DNA of 64,000 nt. It comes from Whitmania pigra. Taxonomy: Eukaryota > Annelida > Clitellata > Hirudinida > Haemopidae. Position numbers and translations under genes: made by a program. The notes below the pieces were generated by a model, which worked only from the letters and a program-made list of their open reading frames with translations, was not told where the DNA came from and made no database searches. Shown here one piece after another: positions 40,318-51,252 of this stretch. The stretch is taken from positions 1,390,001-1,454,000 of the forward strand of contig JAJTWR010000329.1 in assembly GCA_021613335.1 (NCBI GenBank), given 5' to 3'. Position 1 is the first letter of the stretch. Each line of letters starts with the position of its first letter.

Positions 40318-43300
40318 CTTTTTGCATCCTGATGAATAATGATAAATGAGAATTTATTGCTTGCTGATTTATTATTTACGCAGTGAAGATATAATTATTT
40401 ATAGATAGCCATAAATTTCATTGGAACTCATAGAATATTCATGGAATACTCGCTTGGGGAATATCGCTTTAAAGTTATTCAAAATTATCTTCAATGATGA
40501 TTCATTGTTTAACCATTGCACGGCCTAATTTCTAGTGGCTGTACAATTGGAGAGTTTTAGTCTGTTAACATTCTAAATATCTATAATTAAATTACACACG
40601 TAACGAACTGAAGGCAAGTAACCTTTGCAGAAAACATTTCTTTCGTGAACTCATCTGATTTTAACCTCATTAAAAATCACTTACTATTAGCTTCGAATTT
40701 TTTAAAACTAATTTTACAAATTTTTCAATTTTTTTTTCCAGAAAGGTTGGAACATCATACTTTTGCAGTTGAGATGAAAATATTTTTTATTCGTCCAGCT
40801 TGAAGTCAAATTATAAAATAACTCGCATTGTTATCTCAAAAAACTAAATTTGACATTCGATTGTATAATTTGGGATGAACAATTTTATGATTTTCGAAAT
40901 AAGAAACTAAACAGATGTTCAGCCCTTTTGATGAGTCAGATGAACCCCATGTTTCGATCTTATACATTTAGGCATCAATTCTCATAAACACGACTTGATT
41001 TGATGTCGAAAGATTGGTTTAAAAATCTCAACAAAGAGCAGCTCATAAATGACGTTTCATCGAATAAGAGATTTTCCTTTCATAAAAGAATTGTAAAACA
41101 TATGAGAATATCTGACAGTTGGATCTTTTCTGGCTTGGGTTACACGCGGGATCACTTTAGAAGATTACTTCATTAAAAATGTTTTCTTCTAAATTTTCAA
41201 AAAAAAAAAAATCCAAGCAATTTAACACAGACATCCGGGATGTCACTATCATAATCTTTAGTCCGAAGGAGAATTCTGGAGTTTTACCAACTCAACTTTG
41301 GCAGTGAAATTGACCTAAAATCTCTCAGGACACATAATTTCTCGACCGCAAGCCGAATGGCAGAAGATTAAAAATACAAACCACAGATATTGTTCTCGTT
41401 GTTGTTGCTTTGAGAGTTTTATTGAAGTCATATATTTTGCATGTAATGAACCAGTTTAATACTCGTTTTCCAGGGCTTTTTGAAGCAGTTTAATCATTTA
41501 TTTAAAAGGTAAAGTTGAAAATTAGATTCGAAAATTTCTCTAATTTCTGAAATGAAGCTGCTTACAACCGTCATTAACTGGAAATGGTGAATTTCCATTT
41601 ACACTTTTCGCAAAACAAATGCGAAAGGTCATCGATGTATCGCTCGGTAGGAGGATTTGCTACACTGAAACACGAGTTAGGAGCTTTTTATGGCTCCACG
41701 AATTGAATAGAATGAAAAAATCGAGAAGTTGTAACTGAAAGTACTTTCACATCTTCCTTTCAAATGCGGTGTGGCCTGAGTTTTATGCTTCGCCATGGCT
41801 TTGATACGTTTGAAACCAAAATTGTCATCCATTTTCTGCATTGGCCAGTAGTAGTAGTTTATGACAGTCATTTAACGATGACGTATTATATTTTGTTTCG
41901 TCATAAAATGCTAAAGAATTTGGAAAGGATCCTCGCTTGAGAAAGTAGTTAATCTGGCGATTAAGTTCCCGTAATGCCTTTCTTAAGTACCTATTATTTT
42001 GCATCATCATCTTTGTCAAAGTATCAGTTGGTGAAGTGTTGCATCCTTTTTTTTTAAAGTGTGCAGACCATCACAGTCCATGCTGCTCGCACTCACAAAC
42101 GCACTCAAACCCATTGAGCATTCAGGATGTGAAAAAATAAGCACTTTTTGTATTAGGACATACCTGATGATCGCGGGGGTGCAGTATTCATAAGTTCTCC
42201 AACAAATCGATGTGCTGCGGTTGCCATAACAACTTTCGATGCAACACAAGCCGATGACGATTATTCCTCTTAATCTCCGCCTAGAAACATACCTGGTGAC
42301 TTAGAAATTGAATTCGATGCAGATGAGATGAAACTCGTCAAAACTCTGTTTCATTTTTTTTCTCATACAAAATGGATAGCTTCATTTCCGTACCTTCGCT
42401 CCGTCTTTCTACAAGAGGAACTTGGCATGATAAAGGAATGAAATTGAGAATTTCTTGTTGAAAATTTAAGGCAGAAATGTCGCCGCACTAAAAACGGCTT
42501 TCGACAATACATATCCTAGATCTGAAGCTATTGAAACAACAATGACAATGGTTTCACAGCACCGAGTATAGTTGAACGCTTAGAACAACGGATAACAACG
42601 ACATGCGAGAAATGGAAGTGGATAAACTTTTGCGAGGATCCAAATTCGCGAAAAGCTGAAAAATTTCCATGCCAACTTGATTTGCATGCATAGGCCGAGG
42701 ATGCTCAGTTTGACTGATTTCTGTTCGAATGCTTGTAAAATATTCCAATTCCCCTTTCGAATATCTGCTTATCATTAAAAAGTCGTCAAAATGTGAATTA
42801 ATGTGCTCCATTTGTTCTAATCCAATCCTCGTAACGCGAGGAAAGAATGATTGGATTGAATGAAGTCAACAATTTGACTGGTGTACGTAAGGATTTAAAG
42901 ATCCTGAAAAGAAAGATCATAGAAATGAAAATTAATTTGTGAACCCGATAATATTCACTTCATCGTCTTAAGATTTGCTTTGAAATTAATAATTAGAATC
43001 TAATTCCCTACTATTTTAAATTAAATTAAATTATTCAGCTTCAGAATTATGAATTTGATAGGGCGTAAAAGTTGTAAAATTTAATGAAGCAGATGTTCAG
43101 TGAGGGGAGTTTCTACTGAATTCGAGGCAACGACGTCGTGTTTGAAAAGTTGAAGGGAAAGCGCGCATGGATTTTAATTCCTTATTTGAATTATTTATGA
43201 AATTGTTCCGCACAACAATCTTCAGAAATCTTCACTGTGGCCTTATTTGTGTCGACTGAAAATGGAAGCCTGAAACATGTCTTTCTGCGATGCTCTTGAC

Positions 43301-44846
43301 ACTGAAATCTCAGTGGGAGGTGCTGATGCCAGACGCCTCATCCTATGGATTCTCATCCGGGAAAAAATAAATTTGTCTTTTGAAAGTCTAAAAGATTCCT
43401 GTCTGTAGCGAACACAAGTGATTTGACAGAAACACGAAGGGCATCTTCGAATAAATTATTTTTATGCCTGTTAGATATTCAAGATTCAATTGTCAAGTAA
43501 ATGATAATGAGGCGGTTTGATTGATTCAGACTGGATGTGGAGTAATTGAAATGTTATGGAGTAAAAAGTTATGGAGAAATAGAAAAATAAACGGGAATAA
43601 ATTGAGACTTATTGCTTGAAATAAAAAAATGTTTTTTTGTCAGGTCTCAAACATCTAACAATAAAAATCAGTGGAGCGTAGAATATTAGCTGCATGTCGC
43701 CAGAGATGCTCGAAATCAGTGAAGCGCGACAAGGTCTCAAAGGACTTTGGATCCAGTCGTGCGTGACTTTTATTTTTTATGGAGCATATTCATTTTGCAT
43801 TCGACCGATGGGAAGGCTTAATTAGGGATGTAATGCGCTTCTGTTGATTATTACGGGCCACCTGAGTTGTTTGCTCAAATCAGCGAACGCCTGCTCAATT
43901 ACGCCAACCATTCATCAATGCACGTTTAATTGTCTCCTGCATTATACAGGAGGGATGAATTGTTTCCTGCATTATACAGGAAAGATGAATTGAGTTGAAC
44001 CTAAAAGCATCCAGCGATTTCTGGTTCCAGAATTGATTTCCAATCAATGGTAGAATGAAAGGTCGGGAGAAGTCAGTGGAGCATGTTACGATGTTGAGTG
44101 CGACTCTCCAAAAGATTAACGAATATTTCCATCGTTTTTATTTTTTCATTGTTGACATTATTTCCATTAAGTGTCTGTTTTATTGTTGTGATATTTGGAT
44201 GTATCTCTAAACTAACAACCGTTCCACAACACTGAATCCGGTTTTACGACAGGATCACGATAATATTTATTGCGATCATATTTACCACAACGATGAAAGA
44301 ATAAATGGGCGATTATTCAAATGTCTAATGTTTAATTGAAAGTTCCATGGCAACGGCAATGATGTCGATGATTCTCAGCTGATGGGACAAAGAAAACTGG
44401 AAAATGATGAATGGAAATGATCACCTACCTGTCAATGAATGACCGACTGAACAAGGACAAAGCATCGAGCAAAAGCACGAACCACGTAAGAGACCGCCTT
44501 TTATACTTCCACATTGTAGTGACGGCAGGTGTCAGAACACGTCTGAGAAATGGCGATAGCAGTCGTATTGTTGTCGGCCATATTGTTTTCTGTCTTCCCC
44601 GCAATGTATCACATGTAGAATTATTTTATCGGAGAAAAAAAAATTTACAAAAGTTAACAGTTCTTGGGATACCTACTTTCTAAAGGTAGATGCGTGAGTC
44701 ACGTGATATCGATTGACGGGCACCGTGCAACGTTCGGCCACACCCCCGCCACCTTTTCAGCTGTTTGGACACCTTTGCATCCACTGGACAGCAGAACAGC
44801 GTACAGGCAGTAATCAGGTGTTGCTGTTGTTTCTGTTAAGATCTAT
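40318..44846. other. intergenic region
   Basis: AT-rich, without any exon I can support. It holds a 30-bp tandem duplication at 43928..43987. Short open frames here lack splice context, composition bias or similarity. Confidence 0.5.
43928..43994 (+). repeat. 30-bp tandem repeat with an internal inverted repeat
   Basis: Two 30-base units (43928..43957 and 43958..43987) differ at only three positions, and a third unit begins at 43988 with AATTGAG. Each carries TCCTG-CATTATA-CAGGA, whose arms can form a 5-bp stem. Confidence 0.8.
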
Positions 44847-45365
44847 TTGACAACGACTTGCTCTAGCGATTGTTGTGATTGTTGTTGGCTGACGGAGCCA
44901 ATCTACGAGGTGCAACTAAGTTCAGTTTGGACTCTGATAGATATTCGTTGGCAGTTTGAACTCTCATTCCAGCAACATATTCAGTATATAGCGGCAAAGA
45001 TTTTTATAAATAAGGGCATAATTTATCGCATACGTCGTTATATAAATATAGAAACAGTAATTACATTGTATTATTCATTTATCTACCCATATTTAAACTA
45101 TTGTAATTTAATTTGGGCTTGTAACTACTCAACTTGCTTCACCAACCTTTCTAACCTTTACGCTTTTAAGAAGGCATTAAAACACTTTATTATTAACTAT
45201 AAATAACCACGAACATTACTCAATGTTACTTAGAAACGCAACTATATTCATCAATGGCATTAGGACGTTTGTTAAGGAGTTTTTTTCTTTATGACGTTCT
45301 TTTTTTTTCATTTTGGTTCCAACTTGTTCTGTTTTTTGTGTTTCAATAAAATAAAAATAAAAAAA
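44847..45365 (+). mobile_element. 3' remnant of a non-LTR retrotransposon
   Basis: The frame ending at 45206 encodes an RT C-terminal segment: FQQHIQYIAAKIFINKGIIY, then TVITLYYSFIYPYLNYCNLIWA. This is the family pattern of a thumb-side HI-x-KI-x-KGI helix and a PYLxYCnxxW block. The upstream catalytic RT region is absent. An A-rich stretch with AATAAAATAAAAATAAA at about 45345..45363 could be the tail. It differs clearly from the LINE at 50606..54159, so it is another lineage. Confidence 0.7.
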
Positions 45366-46750
45366 TGAAAAAGCTGGAGGCATAACGTTCTCGAATGTTT
45401 TTGGAAATTGCTCCATTAAAATTTTATCATTGAGATGCTGGTGAAAGCTTGAGGAGATTAAAGTGCCAGACTTATAAAACGATTGATTTCTGATGATTCA
45501 ATCTAAATTTGTTTCCTTAGATGTCTTGAAATTGAGCGGTTAAACTTGAATAATTTATCAGTCCAATCAATTTTAATCCTCAAACCTCATAAATTCCTGA
45601 CTTGAAGGCCTTACTTTTTGCTTAAAAAAACTTCAGAAATGGTTGTTTTAATTCATTAAAGGAGAGTTATTCGAAAATTTTGAAAACACGACTGGAAAAT
45701 TGCTGGCGCAGTTGAATTTTCAACAACCGGATGGAAACAGTTTTTCTAACACTTTGATGGTAATATTGATTATTTGAAGTTTAATTTAAATGCGGTAAAA
45801 GTTCCGGCATTATTTTAAAGGTTTTGTTCAGGAAAAGATTAATGCGCACATAAAGTCATTTATTGCTGCAATTCGTAATTCTTAAACAATAACAACGAAG
45901 TAATGTAATTGCATTCAAAAGCTTTAATGACGGAGCCAGGTGAAAATGTCTGCCTTAAAATTATTTTAGATGGAACAGTACTTTTTCTCGAATGCAGGTG
46001 ATAACATCGTTGATGAAGTTTTGAACGTCACCAAAAAGAATTTTTCCGAGTTAATGGCCTCATTAAGTTTTCAGTGTTTCATAAATAAAAGTAAACATCA
46101 GCTTTTTTGAACTTTGCTTTGACGCTAAAAGCCTAAAAGAAGTTGTTTTTATGGAATTCCAGAAGCAAGGAACACGCACCGGAGACGTTATTTTGCGGAG
46201 GAGAAGGGGAGGCGGATGGCAGGGGTTAACTTGTTGTCCCCTTCTCACCTGGCAAAAGTTGAAATGTCATCTTTCACAGACATTAACGTCGACAAGTTCC
46301 TCACAAAAAAACCATTAAAAAGTCGTGTTTCGGTTGATGGAGATCAAGACATGCAAGCTTAATTGAACTATGTTAAATCATCGAAAATATTTCCTGGGCT
46401 CTTGATCAGAAATGAATCGTTTTAAAATAAATGAAAAACAGGAAAACAAATTATTTTGTACAAAGCTATATTAAATAAATAATTAAATAATCTATAGCGA
46501 TTTATATATTTACGGAATGCAAGAAATAATCTGTTTACAAGTGTTTCGTTTAATATAATAGTAACATGACTATGTAATATAAATATTCAATTTTGTTTTT
46601 AACCCTTGGCCTTGAACATTACATAGGTAACATTAAACACCAATTAAGTAATCTTTATTTTGGCTAATTGCGTTATGTTCCCTTTTGTTTTGATGAAATC
46701 GATGTCATAGCTTTTCCATTGAATAGGAACACCTAGCAATGGCTTAACAC

Positions 46751-46850
46751 AAACATAACATTAATTTATAGTGGTTTAAGGAGGCTATCGTCTGTGTGGT
46801 AAACCCCTCCTAATTTTTTTTAACTCAGTGTCCAAATTTCGTCAATGCGC
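46751..46850 (+). repeat. dispersed hairpin repeat, copy D
   Basis: The core at 46769..46810 has arms AGTGGTTTA and TAAACCCCT (one mismatch) around GGAGGCTATCGTCTGTGTG. It is preceded by CATAACATTAATTTA. It is followed by a T8 run and by TCCAAATTTCG, shared with copy A. Confidence 0.6.
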
Positions 46851-47419
46851 AGTGCGGCATTTTGTTTTTGACAGTTCTTCAAAGTTGCTCATTACTATTT
46901 CGTTGTGTCCGGAAGACGATGGCCCGATTAGACTTCATTTTTCATCTTTCTCTGTCTGGAATTCAGAGCCTAAAGTTGATGGATTCCATCATCGCTAAAG
47001 TCAAGAATGTGCCCTAACGATTTGAAATTTTAATGAAAAGAACGATGACAGTCTGACATTGAATGACCATTATTACTTTGAAAAGTAATTTATTATAATT
47101 ATTTTCAGACAAATTAATTGTGAAGATTATTTGGTTTCACACAGGCAAGCCACACAGGAGACAAAAGCGTTATGTTCGGTTTTAAATTCTGTTTCAGTAA
47201 ATTCAAAGGAAACCCCTTGGTTTTGGTACTTCTCTTCGCGATCCCAAATAAAGATCTAACTTTTGGATATACCTGTAATGAGGTTCTCAATCTCGTAATC
47301 TTTGAACTTTTCCGACAAATAGACAATACCTTCAAAAAATTATTTGACAACTTGAAAAAATACTTAAATAAAATTATTAGTGGACATACAAATCTATGAA
47401 GCGTTCAGTTGTTGTTAGC

Positions 47420-47485
47420 GTAACATAATATAAATTAAGTGCTTTGAGGAGACTATTGTCTGTGATAAACCACTCTTGTTTGCTG
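47420..47485 (+). repeat. dispersed hairpin repeat, copy E
   Basis: The core at 47438..47477 has left arm AGTGCTTTG (two mismatches) and right arm TAAACCACT around GAGACTATTGTCTGTGA. It is preceded by TAACATAATATAAATTA like the others. Confidence 0.55.
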
Positions 47486-48506
47486 GGAAAAAATTTATAT
47501 CAAAATGAGTGTAACACGTTGCAGGTCTAGCGAAATAAACGATGCTGTTTCGTTCATTTAATACGTCATTTCTTTTGCAGGAGCCTCAGTTTTAGATTAA
47601 CAACAGAAAGTGCTGAGCATCAAGCCACTTCATTGACGTACTTTCGTTGAATTTTGGCGTTTCCGTATTGAAACCTTTCTCGCTGAATTCCTGGCAACAT
47701 GAATTTGTAGTCTGTCTAATTTGCAACAAATCGGAGAACTTTGTCGCAGTACCCATCTTGACAGCCATATTACTTTTTTATTATTTGTAAATAAGTACAA
47801 AAAATCATCAACCGATTCGTTGAAGGTGTTGCACATCCTTAGATTCCTTACAAGTGAAGAGATCAATCAATACTTAAATGACATACCGGGGGAAGACTAA
47901 ATATTCCCGTGAACTTGCAACGGACTCTGGAACTTTGAAAATGTTTGGCAATATGAAAGCAGCTTCACTACAAGTTGAGTGATGTAATTATTTTGAGATA
48001 TTCTGTTCAGACACAAAATCGAAAAAACTTAATGGGACATTTTTCAAACTTCCATCCAAGTATTACAAATTAATAAAGCCAAAATTAATAAATTAACATT
48101 TTACATAGATATTGAATGATTCATTTTTATTCCAAGTCTTCAAAACCTTTAAAGCATGTAAAATACAACCCGTTTATTTGTTGTCAATTTTTCAGATTTC
48201 TAGTGCAACCAGAAAAGATAATGAAAAAACGAGTGAATAACGTTCCGAAAAATTCCACGAATTAAGCCTCACAATCGAACAACAATAATTTCTTTAAATC
48301 AATCACTTAGACAATTAAAATTGAGAGCAAATCATCTCATTTATTTGAAAATATTATTTTACAAATTTATTTCACAGTCAATTTAGAACCTTTGAAAGTC
48401 CAAATCATCCTAGTTATGCAAAGTTAGGACTTTAATCAAATACATAAGAATCTTTTTTTACTGAAACTAATAATCAGATTGTTAGCACTAAACATATCGT
48501 TTAAAT

Positions 48507-49710
48507 ATGATTGAAAAGAAATTTAACAGCCTGCAGGACAGCCTACTGGAATTTATTGTCATGCACTTTAGAAAAGTATTCCTCGACTCTGGTGTTTTAA
48601 GAGGTTATTTTCAATTTTCATCCTCATTTACACTTGGATAAATTTACTAGTAGTTTCTTTAGTGTATAAAGTAGTGCAAAGCCAAAATGTAAACATTTCC
48701 TATTTTACAGAAACTAGGAATTCCGGGAAAAAGTTGCTTCCTCCTTATCTCTTTGAAAGAATTGTTTGGAAAAGCAGAAAAATGAGCTGGTATATCCATC
48801 TTGAAAAAACTTTGCAACACAGAGATGTTCTTAGTTGGAAGAATATTGATGCAAAATCAACAAAATCAGTCAAAGACGTCTTGGTTTACATGGACAAAGT
48901 GATTTACCCACTCAAATCTCTTTCACTTGACTTGATGTATATAAAACCAAATTACTTAAGTTGCATCTGCAACATGGGATCTATACTTGAAAGCTTAAGT
49001 CTTACGTATGATAGCAGGTACAGCATTAACTTTTTATAGCAAATATAAAAATATGTTTACGCTAAGCCAACAAATATTTTTTCAGTGATGCGACAGAATT
49101 CCTAAATGCTCCGCTTCCAAAACTCAAGCGGTTACATTTAAATTGTAATGACCAGACAGAAGTGATATGTTTGAATCTTTCCAGGTTTACTAGCACATTA
49201 GAAGAATTGAAGCTTGATAATATCTATCTTGACGAATCTTCTATGAAATCTCTCGCAACCGTCAAACAACTAAAAGTGCTGTCCTTTCGACGCTTAACAA
49301 ATATTTGTCATAACGAACATTTTCTTGAGGCTTTGAGTTCATTGGATCAATTAAGGTAATAACAGAAATTTTGTACCTTAGAGAATTAGAAACACAATTA
49401 CACACAATTGATTACCGACTGAAATTGTTAATTTTTAGGTTCTACTTAGAGCATTTGAAAATGAAGAATATCAGTGCGCCTTTGGGTAATTTTTATCAAG
49501 TCTAATACATCTGTAACAAGTTTATTTAAATATTATTTTTTATAGTCAAGTGTTAAGATATTTAGAGACTGGGAGATTTACGAATAATTTCTTAAAGTAA
49601 GTGAATTGCTGTTACATTTATACCTCACCACTTCAACTTATAACATTTTATTCAGGCAACTGATCAACGCAATGTGCAGTATGTGTGAGAAAAAAGTTAC
49701 AAATAAGGAA
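48507..49710 (+). CDS. leucine-rich-repeat-like protein gene, 3' end replaced by Copia sequence
   Basis: Exons: 48507..48603, 48663..49017, 49086..49355, 49439..49485, 49551..49596, 49656..49710. All introns are GT-AG and phases close, giving about 290 residues. LRR-like strands can be seen: LKSLSLDLMYI, LESLSLTYDS, LKRLHLNCND, LEELKLDNIYL, LKVLSFRRL. The N-terminal 100 residues hold LPPYLFERIVWKSRK and a WYIHLEKTLQHRDVLSW segment, which could be an F-box-like or VHL-box-like adaptor region; this is a guess. The next acceptor (49796) opens in phase 0 straight into Copia gag-like sequence with no stop between. The natural last exons are not visible, so the gene may be broken by the insertion or form a chimaera. 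No known family assigned. Confidence 0.55.
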
Positions 49711-49795
49711 GTAAGCACGTTTTGGGCATGATTTTTGCTTACTTCGCATTAATTCGTAATATTTTATTGCATCATAAATTCTTATTCTGCTGCAG

Positions 49796-50605
49796 AAAAG
49801 TTTTTATTCCCTATGTGCTGAAGAACCAGACACTGAAAAAAATGCCGAGGCATTCGCCGAACTTATTCAATGTCTAGATGATCGAAGTCTATCACTAGTC
49901 ATACGAGATGCCAGAGACAATGGAAAGAAAGCACTAGAAATCCTGCGGGAACACTACCTAGGTAAGTCAAAACCCAAAATTATATCTCTGTACACTGAAT
50001 TAACGACTCTTTCAAAGTCCGAAAATGAAAGTTTACTCATCGCTATGATCCTGAAAGGTCTGCCACTGACATACAAGACTTTCTGTACTGTTACAACACA
50101 AAAAGATAGAGATCACAGTTTTGCAGAATTTAAAGTTGCTTTGCGAAATTTTGAAGAAAACGAAAAACAGATCTACTCACGTGATCATGAGGATCATGTT
50201 ATGTTAAATGATGCAAAATCCATACAGTGTTTCACATGCCGCAAATATGGTCACAAATCATTTGAATGTAAAATGCGAAAAGAGCAAAACCCAGCAGTGA
50301 AAGTTGTTCAAAAAAAGTGGTGTGAAGTATGCAGAAGTACATCGCATAATACACTGAAATGTAGGAAGAAACAACACAGTGCAAAGTCTGTCACAGAGAA
50401 CAAGCAAGCAGGAGGACAATCAGATTTATTTCTTTTCAAAGTATCTGAGTGTCAAAGCGTGGATCGTGACAGTCTACTGGTTGATTGTGGTGCTACAACC
50501 CATATTGTTACTAACAAATCAAAGTTTGTATGTTTTGAAGACAATTTTGAGCCCAATGATCACTGCATTGAACTAGCAAATGGCTCTAGATCAATTTACG
50601 GAATC
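49796..50605 (+). mobile_element. Copia retrotransposon, left part (gag, zinc knuckles, protease)
   Basis: Open frame with the UBN2-type gag pattern NAEAFAELIQCLDDRSLSLV and ALEILREHYLGKSKPKI. Two CX2CX4HX4C knuckles follow: CFTCRKYGHKSFEC and CEVCRSTSHNTLKC. The protease core reads LVDCGATTHI. Compared with the family as I know it, gag appears to lack about 30 residues between SENE and LLIAMILKGL. No 5' LTR or primer-binding site is found before 49796, so the left end is truncated or hidden in the LRR gene. Interrupted at 50605 by a LINE. Confidence 0.85.
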
Positions 50606-50740
50606 TTTTGTTTACGTTCACGTGTACACATCGTTGCGCATTTCACTTACGTTTTTCATCGAAATTACCCATATTTTCTGATTTTCAACAACAGTTCGTT
50701 AAGTAAGAAATTATATTTCCTTTCTTTTAGTTGAATAAGC

Positions 50741-51229
50741 ATGCCCGGACCAAAGGGCAAGTCGGAGCGAAAACCAGCTGCTGAGTTTTTCGGATTGAGG
50801 TTATGTGAATGTTGTTTTAAGGAAAATGAGGAAAGTTTGAAGTCATTGGGTGTGTTGGACAAACAAGAGTTAACAGAAATGAACAAGGAAATTCAGGAAT
50901 TAAAGACCATTCTGAAAAGGAACGAGGACATTATGGTGGCTTTAGAGGAGCAGAAGGGGGAGATTCGTGGGTTAAAGTCCAAGATTGATGATATGGCAAA
51001 GAACTCAAACAAAAAATGGGAAGAACAGCAACAGACTACTAGTCTGAAAAAAAGTGAAGCATTCAGGAATCATGACTTGACCAAAGAGGATAGAGAGATT
51101 TGCAAGAAGCTCCTTGATGAAAAAAAGAAAGACATTGGACTAAAAGATGATGTGAGCAAATGGGTGTTCAGAGTGAGAGGACACCCTGGTGATTTCCATG
51201 TTGTGACCTACAAGAAACAAAATTTGTAA
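50741..51229 (+). CDS. LINE ORF1 protein
   Basis: 162 residues from an ATG. The start is basic (MPGPKGKSERKP), followed by a small Cys pair (LCECC), then a long Lys/Glu-rich coiled-coil segment about residues 40-105. The end is a basic patch with FRVRGHPGDFHVVTYKK. Length and layout fit a nucleic-acid-binding, self-associating ORF1 product of a LINE; no RRM or CCHC is visible. Ends 23 bases before ORF2. Confidence 0.7.
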   Translation: MPGPKGKSERKPAAEFFGLRLCECCFKENEESLKSLGVLDKQELTEMNKEIQELKTILKRNEDIMVALEEQKGEIRGLKSKIDDMAKNSNKKWEEQQQTTSLKKSEAFRNHDLTKEDREICKKLLDEKKKDIGLKDDVSKWVFRVRGHPGDFHVVTYKKQNL

Positions 51230-51252
51230 AAGGGTCCAGATCAAGAAGTTTA

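Larger units (their letters stand above)
45366..48506. other. intergenic region with two hairpin repeats
   Basis: No coding exon supported. Holds copies D and E of the dispersed hairpin repeat, about 640 bases apart. Confidence 0.5.

Noticed and set aside
42016..42811. Two minus-strand frames of 77 and 85 codons.
   Set aside because: No splice context, no signal peptide, no similarity and ordinary intergenic composition.
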